Assembly (NCBI RefSeq): GCF_018760785.1
Contig: NZ_JAHHZO010000019.1
Span: 19,041-83,040, forward strand
Direction of reading: 5' to 3'
Length of the DNA stretch: 64,000 nucleotides
Origin: Rhizobium sp. CSW-27
GTDB lineage: Bacteria; Pseudomonadota; Alphaproteobacteria; Rhizobiales; Rhizobiaceae
The position numbers were made by a program, and so were the translations under genes. Under the pieces are notes generated by a model. The model did not search any database. It was not told where the DNA came from and worked only from the letters and a program-made list of their open reading frames with translations. Positions within the stretch are counted from its first letter, which is position 1; each line of letters opens with the position of its first letter. Below are positions 53,326 through 62,132 of this stretch, one piece after another.

Positions 53326-53449
53326 CAACCATCATGCGGCGATGGCTTGTCCGCTAAAGGACGGTCATGCGCCCCAGAAAAGAGGCCTGGATTTCGCGCA
53401 ATCTTCTCCTTGGCTGAACATCCGAAGTCCCGTTCGGGACAAAGGCAGC

Positions 53450-55135
53450 TTACTGCTGCTTCGAAAGGACCTCAGCCAGCCAAGAATAGGCTTCGTGAAC
53501 ATCATAGTCACCACTATGCGGGGTCATCCACGGCAGGCGGAAGTCGACCGATTTTACATCCGGATCCATCCGGGCCGCTGCGGCCAGAGAAAGCTCAACA
53601 GCAAAGGATGTATCCCTGTCGATCATCCCGTGGCGTACATACCAATAGCGAGCCGCCTTGGCCTCACTGCCAAGATACACCATGGGATTGATCAGCCGCA
53701 CCTGTCGAGCCAGCGCCTCTCCAGGTCCAAGCGTATACTGAGCCCAATCAAGGCCTGTATCGTCCGGGCCCGAGCCATCGCCTTTCACCTCGTTCCGGTT
53801 CCAGCCGAACGCACTGAAATTGGCATAGGCTTGTGTGGAAGTGCCAAACAGGGAATTTTCGCCATCGGTGCCGACATTGCCGGTATTTGCCGTGCGGTCG
53901 AAAGCCGGAACATTCTTCAGGGCCGAGGTCTTCGCCACGAACCGCAGATAGGCATCGAAATCAAATGCCGCGACCGAGCCATTCTCGACCGTGACCCAAT
54001 CATTGAGAAGCTGAAGTTTTTTCTCGCCATCGCGCTGGCGCAGCACGATTTCGAAATTCGATCCGCGAGGCGGAACCGTGCCGCCGGCCGCCACGTGACG
54101 CTCGACCTCGAGGCGCACCTCGGCTTCGATCGCAGCCTTCATCGTTTTCGATGTCAGCGCGCTTCCGTCGGGCAGCTTCAGGCCCAGGCCGTCGAGATAA
54201 GCGGGGTAGGCCTCCGCAAGTTCTGAGGAAGCCTGCTGGGCTGCCGCATTCCAGCTGTTGTTGGCGGTGTTTTCAGCACTGCGAATGCCACGATACAGCC
54301 ATTCATAAGCCATATCCGCATGGCCAAGATCGGTGATCGGGCAATAGGCAATGACGGCAAAGACGTCATCGTTGAGGGTGCTTTTCAAGTCTTTGGTGAC
54401 ACCGGCTGCGCCGATCTCGGCGAGCTCTGGCAGGTAGTCTGGGCTATTGCCACTTGCGGCAACCACCGAAGACAGCCCTCCACCGCCCGAGGTGCCGGTG
54501 ACCACAATCCGTTCAGCCGAGCCGGGGAGTGTCTGATCATTGAGCCTCAGGTAACGGATGGCAGCCTTGGTATCGATGACGGCTGCCGGTGCCTTCCCCG
54601 GAAAGCTTCCATCTGCGGCAACAATACCGCGGCCGCGGCTACCGATATCGACGTAGACGTATCCTGCAGCAAGAGCAGCTCCAGCTTTGTCGGTATCGCT
54701 CGTAGAGGTGTAGGAGCCGCCCTCTTCGATACCCGGCTTCAGTTCGCTCGCAAACCAGCCACCGTTGTTGACATTCAGTATCATCGCCGATGCCTCGGTT
54801 GCCGTGTCAGGCACGAAGATCACGAGCTTCTGATAGGTCAATGGATCTGCAAGCGCTTGGGTATCGGCTCCCGATGGGCTGCCCCCCGCCCCCATGCGGC
54901 GGGCAGGCTGTTCTTTGGCCATGGCAACCGGTTTGCCAACATAGACGGCCTCGTAGCGGCGAAGCGTTATGGGTTTGCCATCGACAGTTACGTTGATAGT
55001 CTTGAAGGACGCCGGCTCCAGTTTCAATGCATTGTCGAAAGTACCTTGTGCCATCGCTTCTCCGTAGGCTGCCGTAGTTAGGATCAGCGCTGAGGCTGCG
55101 AGCAGATGCCGGACGTGCGTTCTGGTGACCGTCAT
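53450..55135 (-). CDS. Secreted tannase (subtype B, tannin acyl hydrolase)
   Basis: 561-residue alpha/beta hydrolase. Signal peptide MTVTRTHVRHLLAASALILTTAAYGEAMA. The nucleophile elbow GTSGGGG (Ser216), NNGGWFASE near 125, and RYWYVRHGMIDRDT (His502) near the C-terminus match the subtype-B tannases of lactobacilli, in which Ser, Asp and His in this order hydrolyse galloyl esters. It would release gallate in the periplasm or outside. Same strand as and 118 bases downstream of a TRAP carrier; gallate-pathway genes follow at 60.4-63.9 kb. Family recognition from memory. Confidence 0.85.
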   Translation of the reverse strand: MTVTRTHVRHLLAASALILTTAAYGEAMAQGTFDNALKLEPASFKTINVTVDGKPITLRRYEAVYVGKPVAMAKEQPARRMGAGGSPSGADTQALADPLTYQKLVIFVPDTATEASAMILNVNNGGWFASELKPGIEEGGSYTSTSDTDKAGAALAAGYVYVDIGSRGRGIVAADGSFPGKAPAAVIDTKAAIRYLRLNDQTLPGSAERIVVTGTSGGGGLSSVVAASGNSPDYLPELAEIGAAGVTKDLKSTLNDDVFAVIAYCPITDLGHADMAYEWLYRGIRSAENTANNSWNAAAQQASSELAEAYPAYLDGLGLKLPDGSALTSKTMKAAIEAEVRLEVERHVAAGGTVPPRGSNFEIVLRQRDGEKKLQLLNDWVTVENGSVAAFDFDAYLRFVAKTSALKNVPAFDRTANTGNVGTDGENSLFGTSTQAYANFSAFGWNRNEVKGDGSGPDDTGLDWAQYTLGPGEALARQVRLINPMVYLGSEAKAARYWYVRHGMIDRDTSFAVELSLAAAARMDPDVKSVDFRLPWMTPHSGDYDVHEAYSWLAEVLSKQQ

Positions 55136-55253
55136 CGTGGAACTCCTTCTTCAGATTCGGTTGTACTTCAGTTCGCAACCCGCGATCGACTGCTGCCTAG
55201 ACACGAGCTAAGAGGCATAATCGTGTTGACCCCAGCTTATGATGTCTCTGACG

Positions 55254-56558
55254 TCAGCCATACATTGAATTCGGTAGAATCAGGGCGATTTGTGGAAATA
55301 TGATAATCAGCAGTAGCGCGACAATCATTGCCAGCAGAAACGGCATGACCCCCTTGAAGATGGTTGCAAGCGGGACATCTTCAGCGACGCCCCGGACGAC
55401 GAAGACGTTCATCCCGACCGGCGGCGTGATCATGCCCATTTCGATCACGATGACCGCCACTACGCCGAACCAGATCGGGTCAAATCCGAACGACATCATG
55501 ATCGGGTAGACGATCGGAATGGTGACGACCAGCATGGCGAGGCCATCCATGAACATGCCAAGGATGATATACGCGAAGATGATCACGGCGAGCGAGCCAT
55601 AGGCTCCGAGACCCAGACCCTGGAGCCCTTCACCCAGCACTGCGGGAATGCGGGTGACGGCGAGGAAGGGATTGAGCACATTGGCACCGATGACGATCGT
55701 GTACAGCATGGCTGAGGTGCGCAATGTGTCCTGAACCGCTCTCCAGAAACCTGCAACAGAGATCGAGCGTGTTGCGAAGGCGAGTAAAATCACCAGCGCG
55801 GCACCAATGCCGGAGGCTTCGACCGGCGTGAAGACGCCGACATAGATGCCTCCGATCGAGAGAACCATGACGCCAAGCAGGGGAGCGGAGCGCTTCACGG
55901 TGCCGAGCTTCTCCCGCATCGTCATCGGTTCGCCCCGAGGTCCAGCTTCCGGATTGAGCGTGGCGACGATCCACACGACGATGACGAAGAGACCGGTCAG
56001 CAACAGGCCAGGGATCACGCCCGCCATGAAGAGACGACCGATGGATTGCTCGGTCAGGATTGCATAGAGAACGAAACCCGTTGAAGGAGGGATCAGGAAG
56101 CCGAGCGTTCCGCCCGCGGCAATGGCGCCCGTCGAGAGACCGGGTGCATAGCCGAGCCGTCGCATTTCAGGAAGCGCGACCTTGCCGAGCGTGACGGCTG
56201 TGGCAACCGATGAGCCGCAGACGGCAGCGAAGGCGGCACAGGCGATGACCGAAGCAGAGGCCAGCCCGCCGCGGAACCGTCCGACCCAGGCATAGGCAGC
56301 GTCGTAGAGACCAGCGCTGAAACCTGCCGCAGACGAGACGTTGCCGAGCAGGACGAACATGGGTGCCACAATCAGCGAATAGGAGGCCACGGCGGAAAAA
56401 CTTTCCGTCACGACCACGCCGCCGGCAGATCTCAAGCCCTCAAGGGCCCACATTCCGAAGAACCCGACGCACATCATGGCGAAGGCAACGGGCATGCGCA
56501 GCAGCATCAGGATGAACAGGCTGGCTATGCCGATCAGGCCGATTGTCATGGGGTTCAT
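55254..56558 (-). CDS. TRAP transporter large permease (DctM)
   Basis: 434-residue inner-membrane carrier with about 12 hydrophobic segments. MPVAFAMMCVGFFGMWALEG, the AAGGTLGFLIPPSTGFVLYAILTEQS loop and the late GMITPPVGMNVFVVRGV are DctM/YiaN hallmarks. Moves an organic anion using the sodium or proton gradient. Overlaps the small subunit by four bases. Confidence 0.94.
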   Translation of the reverse strand: MNPMTIGLIGIASLFILMLLRMPVAFAMMCVGFFGMWALEGLRSAGGVVVTESFSAVASYSLIVAPMFVLLGNVSSAAGFSAGLYDAAYAWVGRFRGGLASASVIACAAFAAVCGSSVATAVTLGKVALPEMRRLGYAPGLSTGAIAAGGTLGFLIPPSTGFVLYAILTEQSIGRLFMAGVIPGLLLTGLFVIVVWIVATLNPEAGPRGEPMTMREKLGTVKRSAPLLGVMVLSIGGIYVGVFTPVEASGIGAALVILLAFATRSISVAGFWRAVQDTLRTSAMLYTIVIGANVLNPFLAVTRIPAVLGEGLQGLGLGAYGSLAVIIFAYIILGMFMDGLAMLVVTIPIVYPIMMSFGFDPIWFGVVAVIVIEMGMITPPVGMNVFVVRGVAEDVPLATIFKGVMPFLLAMIVALLLIIIFPQIALILPNSMYG

Positions 56559-57058
56559 TTTTCAGCCTTTCCCGTCAAGATGAGCAGGATTTCGATCGCA
56601 AAGACGAGGGCGCACAGGGCAACGCCGGCGGCCAGCATGCCGTAGAATGGCCAAAGCGGCAGGCCGAGCATGTTGGTGGTGTCTTCGAACTCACGCGCAT
56701 CCAGGAGCTTGTCCCAGGCACGGGACACCAGGATCAGCAGAACAAACCCTGAGAGGAGGCGTGAAAGCACGTCGCCCAGATTGCGCCCGACGCGGCCCAG
56801 CCATTCGTCGAAGATGTCGACGCGCACATGTGCGTCGTTCAGCGTGGCATAGGGCAAGGCAAGCATGACAAGGCCGACCCCCGTCATTTGGACGATCTCA
56901 TCGACACCTGTGATCGGCATGTTCAGAAGATAGCGGGTCATCACGCCGAAGGTGATGGTCGCCATCATGAACAGCAGGCTGATCCCGGCAAGCACCGAAA
57001 GCGCACGGGTGGCGCGGTTGATGAACCGCGCCAGGGATGATCGCTCAACCGCAACCAT
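56555..57058 (-). CDS. TRAP transporter small permease (DctQ)
   Basis: 167 residues with four helices; VMTRYLLNMPITGVDEIVQMTGVGLVMLALPYATLNDAHVRVDIFDEWL is a typical DctQ stretch in pattern. Structural partner of DctM. Confidence 0.92.
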   Translation of the reverse strand: MVAVERSSLARFINRATRALSVLAGISLLFMMATITFGVMTRYLLNMPITGVDEIVQMTGVGLVMLALPYATLNDAHVRVDIFDEWLGRVGRNLGDVLSRLLSGFVLLILVSRAWDKLLDAREFEDTTNMLGLPLWPFYGMLAAGVALCALVFAIEILLILTGKAEK

Positions 57059-57064
57059 GGTCGA

Positions 57065-58045
57065 TCACTTCACCGCAAGGGCGTCGACAAGCGCCTTGGC
57101 CTCAGCACCGGTTTCCGCAACAATTTTCGCGGTCACCTCGGCAGCGATGGCGTCGAAGGGCGCCGCCTGCTCGGGGGTGAGCCGGATTACTTCCTTGCCC
57201 GGCATGGCAGCGATTGCCTCGATGCCCGATGCCGCCACCTTGAGCTGGCTTTGCTGGCCATTCAGCGATGCCTGTTTCCCGGCGGCTTCGACGGCAGCCT
57301 TCTGCTCATCCGTGAGGCCCTGCCAGGCGTCCCGGTTCATGACGATGAAGAAGGGAGAATTGGTGGTCTTCATACCGAGCGTCACGTAGTTCGCGACCTC
57401 GCCAAGCTTGAAGGCCTTGGTTGCTGTGCCATCGATCATGGCTGCATCGATGACGCCGGTCTGTAGCGCGTTGTAGACTTCGCTCACGGGCATCGACACG
57501 GGCGTTCCACCCCAGGCCTCGACGAGAAGACCGGAGTTGCGCGAGGGAACACGGATCTTCATGCCCTTGACGTCGTCGATCGCCCGGATCGGCTTCTTGG
57601 CGCTGTAGAGAATGTTCTCGGCGCTGGACCACAAGGCAACCAATGGCGTCCGCTTGTATTCGGACTTCAGCAAATCGAGGTGGTTCCAGAGTTTATCCGT
57701 GCCATCTGCCTCTGCCAGGACGCCCGGCAACTCGGTGACGAGCGTCAGCGGGAAGTTGGAGGCGGTGTAACCCGGAAGGCTGATCGACAGATCCGCAACG
57801 CCGTCAACGGCGCGGGCATATTGCTCGGCGGGGCCAGCGCCCAATTCTCCACCATTGTAGAGCTGGACCTTCACTTCGCCCTTGGTGGCCTCTTCCACAG
57901 CCTTTGCAAAAGGTTCGAAGGTTGAGGCTACATAAGGATGCGTTGGAGCCATGAAGTTGGCGAACTTGAGGGTTTCAGCCTTCGCCGCCGTCATCCCGAG
58001 CCCGAGGCTCAGGAAAGCCCCGGCTATTGCAGTCATCTTGCGCAT
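57065..58045 (-). CDS. TRAP transporter solute-binding protein (DctP)
   Basis: 326 residues from the ATG at 58045 with GGGAGGTAGAC upstream (an in-frame start at 58117 is not needed). Signal peptide ends TAAKA. LKFANFMAPTHPYVASTFEPFAKAVEEATKG and the IRVPSRNSGLLVEAWGGTPVSMPVSEVY stretch, with the conserved Arg that binds the carboxylate, define DctP. Given a tannase on one side and gallate genes on the other, gallate or a relative is the likely cargo (inference). Confidence 0.93.
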   Translation of the reverse strand: MRKMTAIAGAFLSLGLGMTAAKAETLKFANFMAPTHPYVASTFEPFAKAVEEATKGEVKVQLYNGGELGAGPAEQYARAVDGVADLSISLPGYTASNFPLTLVTELPGVLAEADGTDKLWNHLDLLKSEYKRTPLVALWSSAENILYSAKKPIRAIDDVKGMKIRVPSRNSGLLVEAWGGTPVSMPVSEVYNALQTGVIDAAMIDGTATKAFKLGEVANYVTLGMKTTNSPFFIVMNRDAWQGLTDEQKAAVEAAGKQASLNGQQSQLKVAASGIEAIAAMPGKEVIRLTPEQAAPFDAIAAEVTAKIVAETGAEAKALVDALAVK

Positions 58046-58135
58046 GTCTACCTCCCAAATGAGACAAGATTGATGGTGCCGGCTCAACTCTTGCCGTCTC
58101 AGGGGCTGCCATACCAATTCAAAGCCGAGGTAGTG

Positions 58136-59338
58136 CTATAAGGTTTGGCTATGCTGCGTGGCCGGAGCGGACACTTCTGACAACAGATCGAGCATCAGCT
58201 TCTGCGGTTTCGTCGGGGACCATGTCTGCCGGGTGGTAATCCCGATCGGCCGGACGAGATGTTCAGTCGGAAACGGCAGCAGGAACAACAAGCCATGGTC
58301 GGCTTCACGTTCGGACTGGTGGCGGGAAATACAGCCCAGATGCTGGCGGTCGGCGAGGAGCTCGCGCATCAGGAGGAGGGAGCCAGACTCGATGATGCGC
58401 TCCGGCGGATCTCGGCCATTCTCCGTGAATAGGGATTGGAACTGCTCCCTGGCCGGCGTGCCACTGCGCGGCACCACCCATGGAAAACTCAAGAGATCAT
58501 CAAAGCTCGGTGTTTGCAGTCCAACCAGCGGATGTCCCGGGCCTGCGATCAGGGCGAGACGATCGTGAAACAGGGTTTGCTGGACGACGTCGCCGATCGG
58601 CAGGGGCTCGCGCAATGCGCCGATCAGAAAATCGATCGCACCGCGGCGCAGGCCACCCAGTAGTTCATCGTAAGGACCGTCCAGAATAGAGACGGCATAG
58701 GTGGGACGTGCCTGCCGGAAGCGGCTCAAGGCGCGGGGCAGGAGCGTCGAGCGGGCGAGAGGCATTGCACCGATCACGATCCTGCCGGCTTCTCCCCCAT
58801 CAAATTCGGCCAGCTCGACATCGGCCTGATCAAGTTCGTACATCGACAGACGGGCGGCCTGAATCGCTGCCTGGCATGCGCGCGAGGGGATGATGCCAAA
58901 TGAGGTGCGCTCGAACAGGCGCCGCCCGGCTTCCAGCTCGACTTGCGTCACCGCGCGATGAACGGTCGGTTGCGCCAGTCCGAGCTTGTTGGCGGCCAGC
59001 GTAAAGTTTTCGCACTCGCCGACAGCGATGAGGGAGAGCAACTGGGCATGGCTCAGCGTCATCTTCAGTCGTGGGGAGATATCGGCGAGGGCGGGATCAA
59101 GAAGTGCAAAGGCCGCTTCGACCCGATGGCGCAGGAGAGTGCCTCTGTCGGTGAGGAAAAAGCCATGCGGCGTGCGGGTAAACAGCGCACCGCCGGTTTC
59201 TCGTTCCAATTTTCCGAGCGCCTGGGTTACCGCCGGCTGGGAGATGTTGAGGGCAAGGGACGTTGCCGTCAGTGATTTGAGGTCCGCAACGGCTGCGAAC
59301 AGCCGCAAGTGTCGGAGATTGCGCGAAATCAGAGGCAT
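58136..59338 (-). CDS. LysR-type regulator with two tandem helix-turn-helix domains
   Basis: 400 residues against about 300 for the family. Two complete LysR DNA-binding domains follow each other: the first at about 8-66 (RLFAAVADLKSLTATSLALN and the following SQPAVTQALGKLERE), the second at about 95-152 (AQLLSLIAVGECENFTLAAN, then KLGLAQPTVHRAVTQVELEAGRRLFERT). The substrate-binding domain occupies about 180-390. The ATG at 59338 behind AGGATCC overlaps the stop of the DUF1932 gene. It lies in the gallate cluster, next to the TRAP genes, and probably regulates both arms. Confidence 0.88.
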   Translation of the reverse strand: MPLISRNLRHLRLFAAVADLKSLTATSLALNISQPAVTQALGKLERETGGALFTRTPHGFFLTDRGTLLRHRVEAAFALLDPALADISPRLKMTLSHAQLLSLIAVGECENFTLAANKLGLAQPTVHRAVTQVELEAGRRLFERTSFGIIPSRACQAAIQAARLSMYELDQADVELAEFDGGEAGRIVIGAMPLARSTLLPRALSRFRQARPTYAVSILDGPYDELLGGLRRGAIDFLIGALREPLPIGDVVQQTLFHDRLALIAGPGHPLVGLQTPSFDDLLSFPWVVPRSGTPAREQFQSLFTENGRDPPERIIESGSLLLMRELLADRQHLGCISRHQSEREADHGLLFLLPFPTEHLVRPIGITTRQTWSPTKPQKLMLDLLSEVSAPATQHSQTL

Positions 59339-60219
59339 TTTAGGATCCTGTCCGCGCGGACCGTCAGGCCATTCGCTCCAGCCTCGAGGTCCAGTTCCGC
59401 GAGCTTCCGCTGCCATTCGATGGTGCTCCGGCTCATCCAATCGGGAAGGCCCAAGGCTTGCAGCGTCTTGCAGACCTCTTCCATCTCGGCTGCGCGACGT
59501 TCGCCATGCACCAGCATCCGTTCCAGATTATAGGAGGCCCTGGCAGACCAGTCGATCTCGGGGTCGGATGCCTTCAGGGAGGCCAGTACCGCGTCTTCCA
59601 CGCCAGCGCGGCGCGCGGCAAGGAAGCATTCGCCTGTCAGGGCTTCCAGCCCCTTGATCATCACGGAACGCAGCATCTTGATGGTGGATGCATCGCCGAC
59701 GCGCGTGCCTACAATCTCGGGCCGCATGCCCAGTTCCAGAAGAAGATTTCGGGCAGGTTTGGCCATCTTGCCGGCGAGGAGGAGCGGCACCTCATGCCGC
59801 CGGGGATAGACCGGTGCCATGACTGCCATGTCGACATAATGTGCTCCCGCCGCCTCAATCACCGATGCTGCTTTGATCTTCGTTTCAGGCGCGCAGGAGT
59901 TTCCGTCCAGCAACAGACTGCCCGGTTCGAGATGGGGCGCGCATGCGATGGCGGCCGCAAGCGCTTCGTCGGCCGTCACCAGCGAAATCACGAGACCGGC
60001 ACCCGCGAGAGCCGATTTGGCATGATCGTGTGGCTCGACCCCGGCTTCCTCGCACCGAGCGTGGATGATTTGACTGCTTTGAGGGTTTTCCAGTCCGCGA
60101 TCAAAGGTGCGCAGGCCGGACCGCCCGTTGTGGCGCCAGCTCCCCGCGATGGCATGTGCGGCCTCGCCAAACCCAATCATGGCGATGTCTGGAAAGGCCG
60201 TCGATTGCTTCATCATTTT
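59329..60219 (-). CDS. NAD(P)-dependent DUF1932 dehydrogenase
   Basis: 296-residue beta-hydroxyacid/6-phosphogluconate dehydrogenase-like enzyme: IAMIGFGEAAHAIAGSW is the Rossmann motif (residues 10-26), SLLLDGNSCAPETK near 110 the substrate loop, and DASTIKMLRSVMIKGLEAL near 170 contains the catalytic Lys and starts the DUF1932 C-terminal domain. The ATG at 60219 follows AGGAGG. No known step of the GalA-B-C-D route needs such an enzyme. Divergent from galB; overlaps the LysR gene by 10 bases. Confidence 0.85.
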   Translation of the reverse strand, partial: KMMKQSTAFPDIAMIGFGEAAHAIAGSWRHNGRSGLRTFDRGLENPQSSQIIHARCEEAGVEPHDHAKSALAGAGLVISLVTADEALAAAIACAPHLEPGSLLLDGNSCAPETKIKAASVIEAAGAHYVDMAVMAPVYPRRHEVPLLLAGKMAKPARNLLLELGMRPEIVGTRVGDASTIKMLRSVMIKGLEALTGECFLAARRAGVEDAVLASLKASDPEIDWSARASYNLERMLVHGERRAAEMEEVCKTLQALGLPDWMSRSTIEWQRKLAELDLEAGANGLTVRADRILKCL

Positions 60220-60274
60220 ATCCTCCTGGCAGCCAATGCAACTTTGCAAATCCGACGTCCGAATTCCATCCGCT

Positions 60275-60289
60275 ATAGCTCCAGCTTAT
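60275..60289. promoter_or_regulatory. LysR box candidate between DUF1932 and galB genes
   Basis: ATAGCTCCAGCTTAT has T-N11-A spacing with ATA/TAT ends and an internal AGCT/AGCT inversion, in the 150-base divergent promoter region. Confidence 0.4.
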
Positions 60290-60369
60290 CGGTTGTCGCA
60301 GCCTTTCGATTTGATCTCGACGGGTGCGAGCGCGCATTCCTGTGCTTGGGAAAATCGGAAGTCTGCTAG

Positions 60370-61116
60370 ATGTCCAAGGAGAGTAATGTGGCCAAGACTG
60401 CACTGGTGATTAGCGCGCATGCGGCGGATTTCGTGTGGCGATGCGGCGGTGCGATCGCGCTTCATGCGGCGATGGGATACCAGGTGACGGTCGTTTGCCT
60501 GTCTTTCGGCGAAAGGGGCGAATCTGCAAAGCTTTGGAAGCAGCCGGGTATGACACTCGACAAGGTCAGGGCGGCGCGCCGGGCCGAATCCGAAAAGGCA
60601 GCCAAAGCGCTCGGTGTCCACGATCTCATCAGCTTCGACCTCGGTGACTATCCGCTGAGATTAACCGACGAAGACAAGTATCGTCTGGTCGACGTTATTC
60701 GCGATGTTCAGCCATCCTTCATGCTCAGCCACTCGCAGTATGATCCCTACAATACCGACCACATGTATGCGACGCAGGTGGCGCTTGAGACGCGGATGAT
60801 CGCCCAGGCCTGGGGCCACAATCCCGGCCAGAAGGTTCTAGGCGCGCCGCAACTCTACCTCTTCGAACCGCATCAGACAGAGCAGATGGGCTGGAAGCCT
60901 GATGTGTTTCTCGACATCACCTCGGTCTGGGACAAGAAGCGTGCCGCGATCGAATGCATGGAAGGTCAGGAACATCTCTGGGAGTTCTACACACGCGTTG
61001 CTGAAAATCGCGCCAACCACTTCATGCGCAATTCCGGCGGACAGTCAGGTGGACGGGCGGCGAAATACGCGGAAGGCTTCCAGTCGGTGTTCCCGCGCAC
61101 GGTCGACGAACTCTAG
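60370..61116 (+). CDS. galB: 4-oxalomesaconate hydratase GalB (PIG-L family)
   Basis: 248-residue PIG-L/LmbE-type zinc enzyme. VISAHAADFVWRCGGAIALH is the metal site (His and Asp), CLSFGERGESAKLWKQ near 40 and EPHQTEQMGWKPDVFLDITSVWDKK near 175 match Pseudomonas GalB as I remember it. GalB hydrates the tautomer of 4-oxalomesaconate to 4-carboxy-4-hydroxy-2-oxoadipate in gallate catabolism. Divergent from DUF1932; followed by a dioxygenase gene. Confidence 0.9.
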   Translation: MSKESNVAKTALVISAHAADFVWRCGGAIALHAAMGYQVTVVCLSFGERGESAKLWKQPGMTLDKVRAARRAESEKAAKALGVHDLISFDLGDYPLRLTDEDKYRLVDVIRDVQPSFMLSHSQYDPYNTDHMYATQVALETRMIAQAWGHNPGQKVLGAPQLYLFEPHQTEQMGWKPDVFLDITSVWDKKRAAIECMEGQEHLWEFYTRVAENRANHFMRNSGGQSGGRAAKYAEGFQSVFPRTVDEL

Positions 61117-61161
61117 GATCTTGAGGGGCGGTTACTGCCTTTGCCGGGGAGGAGATGACTC

Positions 61162-62130
61162 ATGAGTATGCCGACAAATCCATCCTTCGACATTGCGCAT
61201 CTCGCGCATGTCGAGATGTATACCGACAAGTTCGAGGAGAGCCTCGATTTCTTCACCCGTGTTTACGGTCTGAAACTGTCCGGGAGCGACGAAACCTCTG
61301 CCTATCTGAGGGCCTGGGACGACTACGAATACTGTTCCCTGAAGCTTACCCGGTCCGATCGGACGGGGCTGGGTCACGTTGCCTATCGGACCTCCAGCCC
61401 ACAAGCGCTCGAACGGCGCGCAAAGATCATCGAAGCCTCGGGTTTCGAGGTGATCGGCTGGGTCGAGGGTGATGAGAGCCATGGCCGGGCCTTCCGCTTC
61501 GAGGATCCCTTCGGTCATGTCTTTGAGATCTACTGGGAAACGAGGTGGTACGAAGCCCAGGATGCTGCCGAGAAGGCGGCATTGAAGAACACGGCCTCGT
61601 CCTTCACCGGTGCGGCTCCCCGCAGGCTCGATCACCTCAACCTGCTCAGTTCGGATGTCCGGGAGTTTGGTCGTTTCATGGAAACGTGCCTTGGTGCGCG
61701 TGTCACCGAAATCATCCAGCTCGACAACGGGCGGCTCGGTGGGTGCTGGTTCACGATCAACAACAAGACCTATGACCTTGCCTGCACCGAGGAACACGGC
61801 GGCGGCGTCGGCCGCCTGCACCATGTGACCTATGCGACCGATCAGCGAGAGGACATTCTCCGGGCGGCGGACATCTTCCTGCAGAACGGGGTGCACATCG
61901 AGACCGGACCTCACAAACATGCGGTTCAGGGCACCTTCTTCCTCTATGTCTGGGAACCGGCCGGCAATCGCGTTGAGCTCGCCAATGCCGGAGCACGCCT
62001 GATCCTCGCGCCCGATTGGCAGCCCATCGTCTGGACCGAGGCAGACCGCAAGAAGGGCCAGGCCTGGGGGCTCAAGACGATCGAGACATTTCATACCCAC
62101 GGCACACCGCCGGTGAAGAAGGAGCATTGA
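61162..62130 (+). CDS. Type I (VOC) extradiol ring-cleavage dioxygenase
   Basis: 322-residue two-module vicinal-oxygen-chelate dioxygenase. The second module has the complete iron set: His158 (RRLDHLNLL), His221 (GRLHHVTYA) and Glu272 (NRVELAN), with spacings of 63 and 51, close to catechol 2,3-dioxygenases (64 and 50 in BphC). Module 1 begins HLAHVEMYTDKFEESLDFF. GGGGAGGAG precedes the ATG. The neighbours are GalB, GalC and GalD, whose substrate 4-oxalomesaconate arises by 4,5-cleavage of gallate, so this enzyme probably fills the role of GalA although the known GalA is a LigAB-type (type II) protein. Substrate inferred. Confidence 0.82.
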   Translation: MSMPTNPSFDIAHLAHVEMYTDKFEESLDFFTRVYGLKLSGSDETSAYLRAWDDYEYCSLKLTRSDRTGLGHVAYRTSSPQALERRAKIIEASGFEVIGWVEGDESHGRAFRFEDPFGHVFEIYWETRWYEAQDAAEKAALKNTASSFTGAAPRRLDHLNLLSSDVREFGRFMETCLGARVTEIIQLDNGRLGGCWFTINNKTYDLACTEEHGGGVGRLHHVTYATDQREDILRAADIFLQNGVHIETGPHKHAVQGTFFLYVWEPAGNRVELANAGARLILAPDWQPIVWTEADRKKGQAWGLKTIETFHTHGTPPVKKEH

Positions 62131-62132
62131 GC

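Noticed and set aside
61162..62130. Glyoxalase I or fosfomycin-resistance-type VOC protein
   Set aside because: Two-module length of 322 residues and the His158/His221/Glu272 spacing fit an extradiol dioxygenase.
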